From Dallia pectoralis (lineage: Eukaryota; Chordata; Actinopteri; Esociformes; Umbridae), in NCBI GenBank assembly GCA_029465975.1, contig CM055745.1, positions 12,885,812 to 12,949,811 on the forward strand: 64,000 bases of DNA. Direction: 5' to 3'. Positions within the stretch are counted from its first letter, which is position 1, and every line of letters begins with the position of its first letter. Position numbers and translations under genes: made by a program. Below are positions 24,243 to 36,465 of this stretch, piece after piece. Below the pieces are notes generated by a model that saw only the letters and a program-made list of their open reading frames with translations, did no database searches and was not told the origin of the DNA.

Positions 24243-26007
24243 TGTCTGTAACAGGGCCGGTGCTGACACACACTATCCTAAAGGCACCAGTTTCCCAGAG
24301 GGTAAACACACATGACACCTGATACACGGAACATGATCAGGAAGTGAGAGTGACTCACTGCTTAGTTTTCTCCCTCTCTGAACCTGCAAGTATCCTGTTG
24401 GAGAGATTCGTACGCATTGATGCCAGTGATAAGAGGTCTTCGCACACATTTCTGGGATACATCCCAAAAATTAGGTGCAATTAAGTGCAGTATGATATAA
24501 AATATACACGATTATACAGTTTGCATTAACATGCATGATGAGGTTCCAAAAGTGAGGAAAAATAGAATAAACGACATGTAATACAATATCATTAAAAACA
24601 TGCAATGATTCATTTGATGGGGTCACAAAAGTAAGGTAAAATACACTGTTACAAAATATTTGCAGTGCAATATTCCTTTGACAAGGTAGTCTGTGCCGGA
24701 TATATTTTGCAGCGTGCACAACCAAAGATGGGACAAGTAATTGTATCTCTCCGCTTGAGATGGGGTCAAATAGTTAATAAGAAAGAGGGCACTCTGTTGT
24801 TTAGCTCATCGGGAGAGGTGTTCCGGGATACAATTCATTCTGTTAGAGCTCTTCAAGTTTGTTACACAAGACTGGTGAGTATTGTCAGGCGGTCGCCCGA
24901 ATCTCATTACCAGGTGTCCATCAATTACAGAGAAGAATAGGTCAGTGTGTTAGAGTGTTAGAGACCGAGTGAAAAGAAAGATTACTTCAATTTGCCTAAA
25001 AGCAGCACTTGTATCGTGTCTCCGTGTCGATCGATAACACAACCAAAACAAAAGGTCTGGCCGCGGGGCTATTACCTAAAGCGTAAAAAAAATTGCGCTG
25101 AATTACTACAACTACAAAAAACATTTCTTGGGTACTGACTATGGGAGATGCTTGTGTATTTCATTTTCAACCAATTGTCACGCTCCAAAGGTGTATTGTG
25201 GAGGAATCAGATGCAGGCTTAATCTCGTTTGTGTTTTTTTAATGAGTAAATATAAACACCTAGGCATGACATACAAGAATGAAGCGCAAGACAAGGAAGG
25301 CAGAGTGGCAAACATATGTACACATACTGATTAGATCAAGGGGACTTGGTGTGAATGTTAATGACAAGACAATGAATGAGTACGGGGATGTGTTCATGAA
25401 GGAAAGGAAATCGGGAAACACAGGCTGAAGACATGAGGGCTTCACTTCACCGTGACAGCACCCCCCTACTAAGGCACGGCACCCAGACGGGCCAACACAA
25501 ACACTGGGCTGTACCCCCAACGTCATGCAGGGGTTGCTGGCAGTGACCTGTGGCTGGCAGAGGATGATGCCTCAGTCGGCGGAGGCTCGTCCTCTACGGG
25601 CTCAGGCGGTAAAAGCAAGTCATTGGCGGGCTGTGGCGGTGGAGGCAGGTCTTCAGCAGGCTGAGGCGGCAGAAGCAATTTTGTCCAATTCAAATCACAA
25701 ATGCTCTCTATGCTTTTTGACGCATACAAGGCTAATTAAGTATTAATCAACAAAAAATTATTATAACAATCTAAATGTTTCTGTTTAAATCTTTCAGTGT
25801 GCACATTGTGCTCCCATGGAAAGCACGTTTTTAGTTCTAACTTTTGTGAAACTTTCCCAGGCATGACTTGTTCTGCGACGTTTGCATGCTGACATTTTAG
25901 CGCATTTTAAAAATAGATGTTTTATTCTACTAGATTACAAACAGGAGGGCTGCATTACAGTATACGGCTCCAGCGCTTCACTATTCAAATTCCATTATTG
26001 CAGGCAC
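24243..26007. other. Intergenic sequence with possible repeat-derived segment
   Basis: 25180-25520 has the look of a dispersed fish repeat end (tgtcacgctccaaaggtg near 25177, and gtgacagcacccccctacta near 25453), but I cannot place it in a family. 25560-25675 holds imperfect copies of ggcNgNggcggtNNaggcag. No gene recognised. Confidence 0.35.
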
Positions 26008-26205
26008 TTAAGATGTAGGGGCGGGGGAAAACATCGATACAGCTTAATATCGCAATATTTCCCGTGGCAATACTTTATCGATACACAGACGCCAAGTATC
26101 GATCTTTTACTATTTAAATTGAACTTGAGAATTAAACTTTTTGGTAGTAGAATAATAAAATAAATAGCTTATTCAGTCCACCGGGTGACGTGATGGTCAG
26201 CGTGC

Positions 26206-26526
26206 ATGAGGATGCAGATACAGGAATCCACTGACGATACGGCTGTGTCCGTGAAAAAACGGCGCGACGAAGTCACGTACCTCATGCGGGCTCATCTCAC
26301 ACGCCACCATCCAGAGTTAGCGTTCGTGGAGGATCGTAAAGCGAATGCTAAACCAGCTCCGCCGAAAAACCAACCAACAGTGGAACCAAGTTACGTGACT
26401 TCGTCGCACCGTTTTTTCACGGATACAGCCGTACCAAAGCTTTACAGAGAAGTTAAGCTTAACGTTCAGGCAAATTTGAAAACAGCAGAACGTGTTGCAT
26501 TGACTTGTGATGCATGGACAAACTAG
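26206..26526 (+). pseudogene. hAT/ZBED transposase N-terminal fragment
   Basis: A 106-codon frame ends with RVALTCDAWTN, matching the conserved LTCDAWTS block at the start of the hAT RNase-H-like core. The preceding HRFFTDTAVPKLYREVK resembles the region between the BED zinc finger and the core. The BED finger itself is only vestigial (TRHHPE with no Cys pair upstream). The frame stops right after the CDAW block and the rest of the core is deleted, so the protein could not be catalytic. Confidence 0.75.
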
Positions 26527-26679
26527 AGCAGTATACGAAAGTCACAACGGGATGAACATTGCTCACTTTTTGCAAAATGCAGCCCAGTTTTCCTTCGGGG
26601 ACATAATAATGTTTGAAGTTGGAAAAAGGTAATAAATTGCAATATATCGCAGAATATGGCAATATGTTTAAAACCGCAA

Positions 26680-26816
26680 TAATATTGTATTGTGACCTAA
26701 GTATCGTGATAATATTGTATTGTGACCTAAGTATCGTGATAATATTGTATTGTGACCTAAGTATCGTGATAATATCGTATCGTGACCTAAGTATCGTGAT
26801 AATATCGTATCGTGGT
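26680..26816. repeat. 30-bp tandem repeat inside the hAT element, about 4.5 copies
   Basis: Unit taatattgtattgtgaccta plus agtatcgtga. The last two copies have attgtattg changed to atcgtatcg. It lies in the right subterminal region of the 26016-26839 element. Confidence 0.95.
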
Positions 26817-26847
26817 GTACCTGGTGATTCCCACCCCTATTAAGATG

Positions 26848-27550
26848 GGTCCTATGCGATCAAACAACTTGTCGACAATTTTACATTTCTGACGTTGTCG
26901 ATAACGTCGGCTAATCGTTTTAGCCCTACTTGGGGGTGGTTATGTTCACTGGTGCTTGATATTGATTTACGTTACGTGTCGATGTAGGTGAGTGTCGTGG
27001 TTATTTGTGTTTGGTTAAAGCAGGTGTTGATATCTGTTAAGTCGCCATTCATGCGCGGTTTTAGTTTATTTCGCAGTGTAAGTTATTTGTTCGTTTTTAC
27101 ATCTTTTTTTTATGGAAATAAATACCCGAATGTGATTTCTCTGGCTCTGCATCTCGCATCCTCCACACTTCACCCAATAAGCTGTGACAGAATATCAAGC
27201 ACGAAAAATGAGCAAACAGAGCCTGACGGTGTGAGGTTTCCCTGGAAATTATGGCTACAGATCCGGGGAGAATTTCTCCCACCGTCGCCCCACGGAGCAG
27301 TGGGAGTGGATAAAGCCAGAGACACCACAGGAGCGGTGGGTACGTCTCCGGCCGTATGCTGTATATACACCACCCATGCGGCTATCAGGGCCGGTTACAT
27401 CGGGTTCGCGGTCCTTTCATAGAGAGGGGTTAGCAAGAGGGCACCCCGAAAGCTTCCCAAAATTTTTTTGGGGGGGGGAGCTAACGGGGTGTTCAGGGAG
27501 GCCCCCGAAGAGAACACCCACGGCCCTGGTGCCGCAACAACAGCCACCCA
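26848..27550 (+). other. Sequence of unknown origin with a long readable frame
   Basis: From about 27180 to 27530 a + strand reading is open for most of its length in shifting frames (for example EQWEWIKPETPQERWVRLRP and MRLSGPVTSGSRSFH), which looks like a decayed mobile-element coding region. I cannot name the family. Confidence 0.3.
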
Positions 27551-27846
27551 CGGCTCTGGAGCTGCAGCCAGGGGGAGACAAAGGCTCTGGAGCTGCAGCC
27601 AGGGGGAGACAAAGGCTCTGGAGCTGCAGCCAGGGGGAGACAAAGGCTCTGGAGCTGCAGCCAGGGGGAGACAAAGGCTCTGGAGCTGCAGCCAGGGGGA
27701 GACAAAGGCTCTGGAGCTGCAGCCAGGGGGAGACAAAGGCCCTGGTGCTGCAGCCAGGGGGAGACAAAGGCCCTGGTGCTGCAGCCAGGGGGAGACAAAG
27801 GCCCTGGTGCTGCAGCCAGGCGGAGACAAAGGCCCTGGTGCTGCAG
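27551..27846. repeat. 31-bp minisatellite, about 9.5 copies
   Basis: Unit ggctctggagctgcagccag plus ggggagacaaa, with a ggccctggtgctgcagcc subtype in the right half. The unit is not a multiple of three and lacks stops, which produces overlapping open frames on both strands. Confidence 0.95.
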
Positions 27847-29270
27847 TCACAACCACAGCTCCAGCTCTACCACGACCCCTTTAGACTGAGAGCCATTGAA
27901 GTTGGTTTATTTGCTGACCAAGAGGGAAGTGGCCCAATACACTAGTTCTTGTTCCATCCTCGGGGACGGAGTCCCCCTACGCTCCAGCTCGTCTACCATC
28001 TTCAGGGGCGGAGCTCCCCTTCGCTCCAGGTCTCCTAGGGGGGGTGGAGCCTTCATCGTGGTCACGTCCTGCTCCAGGGCCGGAGCCTTCATCGTGGTCA
28101 CGTCCTGCTCCAGGGCCGGAGCCTTCTCCGTCATCAATCCCACGTCCAGCTCCGGGAGGCACGGGCAATTTTTATTTTGGTGGGAATACATTTTGCTAAA
28201 AAAAGGTACGTAGCATGCATAGTATAGTAAAACAAGCATATCTGTGTCTGTGCGTGTGTGTGTGTTATTGTGCGAGAGGGAAAGCAAAAGAGAGAACAGC
28301 AGAGATAGAAAGATACCGACCAATGTGGTCCCTATGGATTGTCCAATCCTGGATCTCCTCTAGCATATTAGCATGCATACATGTTTGTTTTCCCTCTCTA
28401 CCCAGAGAGCTGGTTCAGGCTTGGGTTCAGTGGGGGCCGTGTTGGTAGAACTTACAGATATTGGGAAAGAGTCTCGGTGCCGTTGCCCACCTCCACATTT
28501 CCACACGAACAAAACCATTTGCAGTATTTTCCGAGAGATACTCCGAGGGCGTTTTGAAACATTTAATTGACTCACGAGCGCACATGCTTCGTCTTTTATG
28601 TAAATTCTGTGCGAATAATGCATGCCTTTGCTCCGTGGAGGAATTTGCAACTTGTTTAACAGTGGAATGCCCAGCAGCCCTAAACCAAGTGACTCCTTTG
28701 AAGTACATCACAGCCAAACACCCAACACCAGATAGATATTCTGGCTTTGTTCATAGAATCCATTAGCGTAGACCAGTAAGAAGTTAGTGTTGTGTTTTGT
28801 ATCAGTTTGTGAGCAAAGCCTGAGTATCATTTGTGATACTCTGGCTCCCCCCTGTGGTCAATGTTAGTTATGACTGATGTGCACATCCAGGTTTGTGGAG
28901 TCGCGTTGCCCCTAGCTGCTGTCAGTGTGTCATTTTCCCCACTTATAGTTACTGACAGGACGTGGTCAAGCTAAATGTGTCTGAACACTAGATTTAGTTA
29001 CACCAGATTTAGTTACCCCAGATTTAATTACACCAGATTTATAAACTACCCCTGTTTGAGGCCGACGGGCTCTCGTATTGACTGAGATGTCCGCTCTTAA
29101 ATGCCATTTGAAGGAGGATTCACTGGCTTGTTCATGTTCTTCCGTGTCATCCCTATCGCTCATGCAGTGAGAGTGAACACTGTGGGGTTATTCCCTGCCC
29201 ACTTTCAGGGTGGTTTAGTTTGGTTGGTGTCTTCAGAAGGGCCCTTAGTGTCTCTGGACTCCGATGTCCC
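27847..29270. other. Intergenic sequence with small repeats
   Basis: 28046-28132 holds two full copies and one partial copy of a 36-bp unit starting ggagccttcatcgtggtc. 28985-29040 has four copies of a gatttagttacacca-like 16-17-mer. A (gt)n run lies at 28245-28265. No gene recognised. Confidence 0.55.
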
Positions 29271-29515
29271 AGTCACTAGTTTTACACTGCTGTGATATTG
29301 TGCCAGGGAATTAGGGTCAGTCTGTCCAGTCTCAGTCACTAGTTTTACACTGCTGTGATATTGTGCCAGGGAATTAGGGTCAGTCTGTCCAGTCTCAGTC
29401 ACTAGTTTTACACTGCTGTGATATTGTACCAGGGAACTAGGGTCAGTCTGTCCAGTCTCAGTCACTAGTTTTACACTGTTGTGATATTGTGCCAGGAAAC
29501 TAGGTCTGTCCCAAT
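29271..29515. repeat. 63-bp tandem repeat, about 3.8 copies
   Basis: The unit begins agtcactagttttacactgc and ends gtctgtccagtctc. Copies are 95% or more alike. Confidence 0.95.
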
Positions 29516-30495
29516 TGTTTTATTGCATTAGTTTATGTGACAGAGGCCCAGGGGAGGTGTCCTTTTGGATCTGAGGAATGCTTTCTCTATTATTCTGGTG
29601 TGCACACATGCACAGATCAGCAGCACCACCCAGTGGACAAGCACATATCACACATCCAGTTTTCAGTGGATTGTAGAAGATGTATATATCTATGTATATA
29701 TCTACTGGTTACACAAATGTATTATATAATACCAGCGCACAATGTATATATATATATAAAGTAAAATATTTTAATGTTCTGGCTGATCTCCCCTTTCCAG
29801 TTATACCAGCCCCGTATATGTTCGATGTACGGTTCATATGCAGTAGCCATAACATAGCACAAGGTGAAAGAGGAATAGGCTGCATTGCTTCACCGCCCTA
29901 GAGGCGACTGCTCCGGCTAGGAGTATTTTCATTCATATTTATTAATCCATTCCAAGCTTGGATCGGATCCAGTTGTGAAAATGAGACGAGGCACGAACCT
30001 GTGCCATCTACGGTCCGTTTGCAGTAGCCATTATGCAGACAAAAACACTAAGTGGCTACTTTGCTGGTACTCTGTCCCAGTGGCGATTGTATACACTTTT
30101 TTAGGCATGATCAAGCACACCCACATTTAATGTCAGCATCCATGAAAATAGTAATACTTTTAAAAAATGTATTAATTATTAATATTGTAAAATTCTTACG
30201 CAACCAAACAGAGACAGAGACACTAGTTCGGTTAACCCCTCTTTATTTGATACAACCAGGCAGCTGTGGGCCACTGCCTACGCCTACTACCCTAGCCTAC
30301 AAAACACAATTAGCAACCGCTAAATAAACCTTAACAAATAACAACAGTAGCATTCACTGAACTTGTCACTTTGACAAATCGGGAGAGAGAGAGAGACACC
30401 TGTCTGACCCCCCTCTTATAAGATGCTCCCTGACACGCCCCCTCCTGCCTCTGTCCAATGGGTCAGTTCCCCTCTCCCCCTCTCTATTACCCACA
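29516..30495. other. Intergenic sequence, no gene seen
   Basis: A TA-rich microsatellite lies at 29670-29765. Two related 20-30-bp stretches (cagtagccat preceded by ggttcat or gtccgt) occur at 29830 and 30010. Nothing else recognised. Confidence 0.5.
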
Positions 30496-30519
30496 AATAC
30501 ATTCCAGGGTTGCTACACA

Positions 30520-31975
30520 GCTACACGCTTCGCCCGCGTGTCATAGTGTCTTTTCTGCCGCATGCCTGCACGTTCCATCTGCTGCCTGGCAAATAAATGG
30601 CCGACTCTAACCAATCTTGTAGCTTCCGGGCGTAGTCAAGGCCAGCCGGTAGGGGAGGCCCCTTTCTAGCGGCACATCTGTCACACTGTCTACAGTAGTC
30701 CTCTACGTCCCGTCTATGTTGTCCCCAATAAAACCCCTTTCTAAGCCGTCGTAGAGTCTTCGTCATCCCAAAGTGCCCAGCCCCAGCCCCCCCGTGTAAC
30801 TGCTCTAACACTGCCATTCGTAGGAACTAAGGGACTACCACCTGCCACGTGACCTCCCCCGTCGCTGGTGCCTTCCACCCCCTCTGTAGTACCCCCTCAG
30901 CCAGCCTCAGTTCGGAAAAACCAGCCCACAGTCCCTTCACCGCTGGGGAAAGAGGGCCCACCTCCTCTCTCGATGGTCGCCTGAACGTCCTGCTAAAATA
31001 AGCCACCACTCGTTCTCCCTCTGGGCCAGGTTGCGCCAACACCGCTCCCATGCCCACGTTGCTGGCATCAGTGTCAAGGATGAAGGGCTCAGATGGGACA
31101 GGCGGTGCAATGACAGGGGCTTCTCCCAGGGCCCGTTTCAGGATGGCAAAAGCTTTCTGGCACTCTGATGTCCATTTAAACTCCCTGTTTTTCCCCAGCA
31201 GGCCTGTGAGGGGAAAAGCGATGTTTGCAAACCCCTTCACAAACCTGCGGTAGTTGGAGGCCAGTCCCAGGAAACTCTTCACCTGCTGCTTTGTCGTCGG
31301 CACAGGCCAGTCCCGAACCGCCTCCACCTTGTCAAGCAGAGTGCCGACGCCCTTCTCGCCAACCTGATGCCCCAGGAAGGTCACCTCTCGCCGCATGAAC
31401 TGACACTTCTCAGGATGCAGCTTCAGCCTCGCCTCTGTCACTCTTTCCAGCACTCCCCTCAGTGGGCGAGAATGTCATCTAGATAGACCAGGCACTGTTG
31501 ACTGGGGATGTCAGACAGTACCTGGTCCATGAGGCGCTAAAATATGTCTGGTGCATTACACAGTCCGAAACACAGCACTGTGACCTGCTAGTGGACCCGG
31601 TGGGTGGAAAAAGCTGTTTCAGCCAGTGCCTCTGCAGCCAACGGTACTTGCAAATACCCGCTGCGTAGATCAAGGGAGGAAAACCAGGAAGACTCCCCCA
31701 CCAGGTCGAGGCTCTCATCCACCCGGGGAATTGTGTAAGAGTCTTTATGCGTCACTGCGTTCAATTCCCTATAGTCCACACAAACCTCAATTTCCCCCCC
31801 ATTTTAGGGACCATCACCACTGGGGGGCTCAATGAAGCCTGCCTGCTCCATCTCCTCCACCGCTCTGTCCGCAGCCTCCTGTCGGGCCAGTGGGATGCGC
31901 CGGGGCCGAGTCTTAATGGGTCGTGCGTCGCCTGTGTCGATCTCGTGTTGCATAAGATGGGTAAAATACATTCCA
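30520..31975 (-). pseudogene. Ty3/gypsy-type LTR retrotransposon pol fragment (RT, RNase H, integrase N-terminus)
   Basis: Minus-strand frames, in order from 31975 downward: an RT N-terminal segment, the RT block with DYRELN and SSLDLRSGYLQV, the catalytic YLDD (about 31480), the RT thumb with KCQFM and FLG, an RNase H start with LDTDASNVGMGAVL, and an integrase H2C2 zinc-binding motif ending CRQCDRC (about 30680). The order RT-RNaseH-IN is that of gypsy elements. Several frameshifts interrupt it, and the integrase catalytic core is missing: the zinc-binding segment runs straight into what resembles the C-terminal region. No protease, gag or LTR is recognised. It is a dead fragment. Near-identical 19-bp direct repeats lie just outside both ends. 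Confidence 0.85.
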
Positions 31976-32178
31976 GGGTCGCTCCAATATTTTCTGAGAT
32001 TATTTTTAGTGTTCTAAGTTAGAGTTTGCGAAAGGGTCTGTTACTGAGAGTCTCGTACGAGAAAAGATTACAGGTTCAAAGGGCTTGAAAATATATTCTT
32101 ATTATGGAGAAGTATACTCATTAGGGGTTCAGACCCCCCTAAAGGTCTTGTTAGTTTCGTTCATAGTGAAATAAGATA

Positions 32179-33185
32179 CCAGCCCTGTCTGCCCATCTCC
32201 ACACCCCTGAACACGCCCTGTCTGTCCATCTCCATACCCCTGAACACGCCCTGTCTGTCCATCTCCACACCCATAAACCAGTCCTGTCCATCTCCACACC
32301 CCTGAACCAGCCCTGTCTGTCCATCTCCACACCCCTGAACCAGTCCTGTCTGTCCATCTCCACACCCCTGAACCAGTCCTGTCCATCTCCACACCCCTGA
32401 ACCAGTCCTGTCCATCTCCACACCCCTGAACCAGTCCTGTCCATCTCCACACCCCTGAACCAGTCCTGTCTGTCCATCTCCACACCCCTGAACCAGTCCT
32501 GTCTGTCCATCTCCACACCCCTCCAGTCCTGTCATCTCCACCCCCTGAACCAGTCCTGTCTGTCCATCTCCACACCCCTGAACCAGTCCTGTCTGTCCAT
32601 CTCCACACCCCTGAACCAGTCCTGTCTGTCCATCTCCACACCCCTGAACCAGTCCTGTCCATCTCCACACCCCTGAACCAGTCCTGTCCATCTCCACACC
32701 CCTGAACCAGTCCTGTCCATCTCCACACCCCTGAACCAGTCCTGTCTGTCCATCTCCACACCCCTGAACCAGTCCTGTCTGTCCATCTCCACACCCCTGA
32801 ACCAGTCCATCTCCACACCCCTGAACCAGCCCTGTCTGTCCATCTCCACACCCCTGAACCAGCCCTGTCTGTCCATCTCCACACCCCTGAACCAGTCCTG
32901 TCCATCTCCACACCCCTGAACCAGTCCTGTCCATCTCCACACCCCTGAACCAGTCCTGTCCATCTCCACACCCCTGAACCAGTCCTGTCCCATCTCCACA
33001 CCCCCACACCCCCTGAACCAGTCCTGTCTGTCCATCTCCACACCCCTGAACCTGTCCATCTCCACACCCCTGAACCAGTCCTGAACCAGTCCTGTCTGTC
33101 CATCTCCACACCCCTGAACCAGTCCTGTCTGTCCATCTCCACACCCCTGAACCAGTCCTGTCTGTCCATCTCCACATCCCTGAAC
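32179..33185. repeat. 29/33-bp minisatellite, about 32 copies
   Basis: Unit ccatctccacacccctgaac plus cagtcctgt, with or without an extra ctgt, giving 29- and 33-bp versions that alternate in blocks. Left-edge units carry acgcc or agccc variants. Confidence 0.96.
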
Positions 33186-33689
33186 CAGCAACAGTAATAT
33201 AAGCCATCAGCTATTCAGAAACCGGAAAGCGTATATCCCAGGTGAGGTGTGTGGGAGGAAGGACGGAGTCAAGCACAGGTTCAGCTCGCGTTTGGTGTAT
33301 TTCAATGAAAATCTCTCACCAACGCACAACTCACATTAATATGTACATAGGTACCATTAACAAAAATATCAATTAGTGCACTGCAGCGCGTAGAATAACA
33401 CCCTTCACCAAGGAAGGTTGAATTGGAACAGCTCGCAAAATGGACATACATGTCTGATCGGTGTATATAAGCTGTCGGATTAGACTGCCCTGGAACAATA
33501 TAAGCTCACTCACTTATGTGGGCTTTGCGCACTAGGGCATTGAAATCTATGGCCCCGGTGTTTTCAATGCACAGAATGGCCAACCCACTCAGGCTCTCCT
33601 GTCTCGCGCTGCTCCTCGGGTATCAGGATTTCATTCTTTTCATTTTGAAAAGGTGAGCGCTCGGCACTGGCTACCTATACAAGTCACTC
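33186..33689. other. Intergenic unique sequence
   Basis: No gene or element recognised. Confidence 0.5.
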
Positions 33690-33960
33690 ACTCATCACTC
33701 ATCTTCAACCGCTTATCCGGGGGTCGGATCGCGGGGGTAGCAGCTCTAGCAGGGGACCCCAAACTTCCCTTTCCCGGGCAACATTAGCCAGCTCTGACTG
33801 GGGAATCCCGAGGCGTTCCCAGGCCAGTGTGGAGATATAATCTCTCCACCTAGTCCTGGGTCTTCCCCGAGGTCTCCTCCCAGCTGGACGTGCCTGGAAC
33901 ACCTCTCTAGGGAGGCGCCCAGGTGGCATTCTTACTAGATGCCCGAACCACCTCAACTGG
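33690..33960 (-). mobile_element. 5'-truncated non-LTR retrotransposon (LINE) 3' end
   Basis: The minus-strand frame 33956-33705 encodes MRWFGHLVRMPPGRLP and then GRPRTRWRDYI, which is the C-terminal tail that follows the reverse transcriptase in a very common fish LINE family. On the minus strand it runs into a tail of (tgag/gatgag)n at 33688-33705, the microsatellite end usual for L2/Maui-type elements (family inferred). Everything upstream of the tail is absent, as in a standard 5'-truncated insertion. Confidence 0.8.
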
Positions 33961-34707
33961 CATTAAAAGACGCATGTAACTACTTCAGTCATCTCTGAAG
34001 TAGGAGCCTAAAGCAATAACATGCCATCTAACTTTTCCAACCAGATGGATGGAATAGGTTAACTAGATTTAAACGTCGTATGTTCCACTTCCACCTACCA
34101 CAATTGCCAAAATGCTAGCCTCTGTCCGCTTCTCCGACCCAAAAATCGCTTGTCCAGCCTGGCTTGTGCTCGTGGTCATATCTCCCGATACCTGACAACC
34201 TGGCTGTATACTCCGTCAAAGTTGCTGCATCTGGCACAGTGGAACAGCTTGGCTTAGGCTCACTTGACCTGATGAACCTCCATCCTGTTCTGGTCCGGCT
34301 ACATTGCTTGTGTTTAACTTTGGCCCTGCGCTTGAACTGCATTTGCAAAAAGGAATCTTATTGAATTAATGTTATACCTCCTTTGCTTTCATTTTTGGTC
34401 TTCCTCTTTCCCCCTTTTTCCTCGCCTTGACCCCTAAGGAGCTTCGTATTAAAATATCATGCCGACTGACGTAGAGGCAAAAAATATTTTGTTGGTGAAA
34501 CCACCAGTGGGATAATTTATCATATAGCCAACGTTAAAGAAAGATCTGACTGTTTAACTGTGGACATGATAGACCCACTTCACAATTAATATTTGGACTT
34601 GGTTGGGCGGTATCCAAATGAGCTAAACCCCAAAAATGTTCCAAAAACCCAACTTCTAAAGTGGACTGAGGAAAAGAAAAACTAGTTAAGATTTGGTTAA
34701 GATATCT
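33961..34707. other. Intergenic sequence, no gene recognised
   Basis: 34115-34364 is open on both strands (66-77 codons) and looks like a decayed dispersed repeat, but I cannot assign it. Confidence 0.35.
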
Positions 34708-35573
34708 GAAGGATAACCTGACTGGATCTGAGAGATAACCTGACTGGATCTGAGAGATGACCTGACTGGATCTGAGGGATAACCTGACTGGATCTGAGAG
34801 ATAACCTGACTGGATCTGAGAGATAACCTGACTGGATCTGAGAGATAACCTGACTGGATCTGAACGATAACCTGACTGGATCTGAGAGATAACCTGACTG
34901 GATCTGAGGGATAACCTGACTGGATCTGAGGGATAACCTGACTGGATCTGAGAGATAACCTGACTGGATCTGAGAGATAACCTGACTGGATCTGAACCTG
35001 ATGGGATAACCTGACTGGATCTGAGAGATAACCTGACTGGATCTGAGGGATAACCTGACTGGATCTGAGGGATGACCTGACTGGATCTGAGGGATAACCT
35101 GACTGGATCTGAGGGATAACCTGACTGGATCTGAGGGATGACCTGACTGGATCTGAGAGATAACCTGACTGGATCTGAGGGATAACCTGACTGGATCTGA
35201 GTGATAACCTGACTGGATCTGAGGGATAACCTGACTGGATCTGAGGGATAACCTGACTGGATCTGAGGGATGACCTGACTGGATCTGAGGGATAACCTGA
35301 CTGGATCTGAGGGATGACCTGACTGGATCTGAGAGATAACCTGACTGGATCTGAGAGATAACCTGACTGGATCTGAGAGATAACCTGACTGGATCTGAAC
35401 GATAACCTGACTGGATCTGAGGGATAACCTGACTGGATCTGAGGGATAACCTGACTGGATCTGAGAGATAACCTGACTGGATCTGAGAGATAACCTGACT
35501 GGATCTGAGAGATAACCTGACTGGATCTGAGAGATAACCTGACTGGATCTGAGGGATAACCTGACTGAGTGTA
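34708..35573. repeat. 22-bp minisatellite, about 39 copies
   Basis: Unit ggatctgagRgataacctga plus ct. The gagaga and gaggga subtypes occur in runs. One expanded unit (gaacctgatgg) lies at 34995. Confidence 0.97.
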
Positions 35574-36465
35574 TTCAGAATGGCAATTTAGGCATCTTTA
35601 GTACGCCTGTCTAGGTTATTTTATTTGTAGCAACAGTTTAAATTTGTTGCACAGGATAAACCAGCCTATACATCTGGAAATATGCCGGAGATTAATTCAA
35701 ACAGTCAAGCGAGCAGAGCTACAGAAATCATGTAGCGCTTGGAACGCTTTCGACACACAATAAATTATTATTCATGACATTTCCACCTGCCAATACTGCA
35801 AAGGCTAGAATGTGGGTATACCATTACAATTTCATTATACAGATAAATAAAAAATGGACATAAGTGTGTTAGATGTACTGCAGTTAACTTTCACAACAGC
35901 AGGGGGTCCAACTGACCATGTCTGGGTCTGAGTGTCTATAAGACACAATATCTGCTGTTGTGTTGCGTCAGACACGGTAGGCAGGATAATTATGGCCCCA
36001 GAGACGTCTCTCCACCACTCAAGGAGCGGCAGGAGAAGCCGTATGCAGAGTGAGCGCCTGGTGAACAAACTGCTGCTGCTGCTGCAATCAAATGCAATAC
36101 TTCCACCACCACTGCCTGGTGTTGCCTAGAAACAGGGGTCACCTATACCCTCAACGTTTCTGAAAATCAGAAAGAGATGCTCTGAACGATACAGATGATC
36201 CGCGTGAAAACAGAAATATGTTAAGATGGAGAATGACAGAGGACAAAGTTAAAGATGAGACAGAGTGTGACGTAATGAACGAACAGCAGACGGTTGAATA
36301 AATCATGGCCATCTGCAACCCAAAACAATGCCAACCTAGAGCAGCAGATAATAGTCTTATTCACAGATGACGTAGAATTGAATTCATTATTAATCAGCGG
36401 TACTGTATATAGAAGTCTATACACGAACGATGGGCTATTCCTGCGCCTGACAATGTTTACAATGT
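35574..36465. other. Intergenic unique sequence
   Basis: No exon recognised. Contains a short (ctg)n run at 36070-36083. Confidence 0.5.

Larger units (their letters stand above)
26016..26839 (+). mobile_element. hAT element (ZBED-type), internally deleted, with perfect 8-bp TSD
   Basis: The termini are taggggcggg (left) and, read inward from the right, taggggtggg. The octamer ttaagatg is present immediately outside both ends (26008-26015 and 26840-26847). These three observations define an 824-bp hAT insertion. Subterminal sequence is rich in atcgata/tatcg motifs. It retains the 5' part of a transposase frame (26206-26526) and a 30-bp repeat (26680-26816) but lacks the catalytic and dimerisation regions. 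Confidence 0.92.

Noticed and set aside
23103..24327. Thr/Asn-rich and Val/Leu-rich frames of 250-390 codons
   Set aside because: Triplet-register repeat open in several frames on both strands.
32129..33207. Frames of 348 codons rich in Trp/Gly/Asp
   Set aside because: 29/33-bp minisatellite read in three overlapping minus frames.
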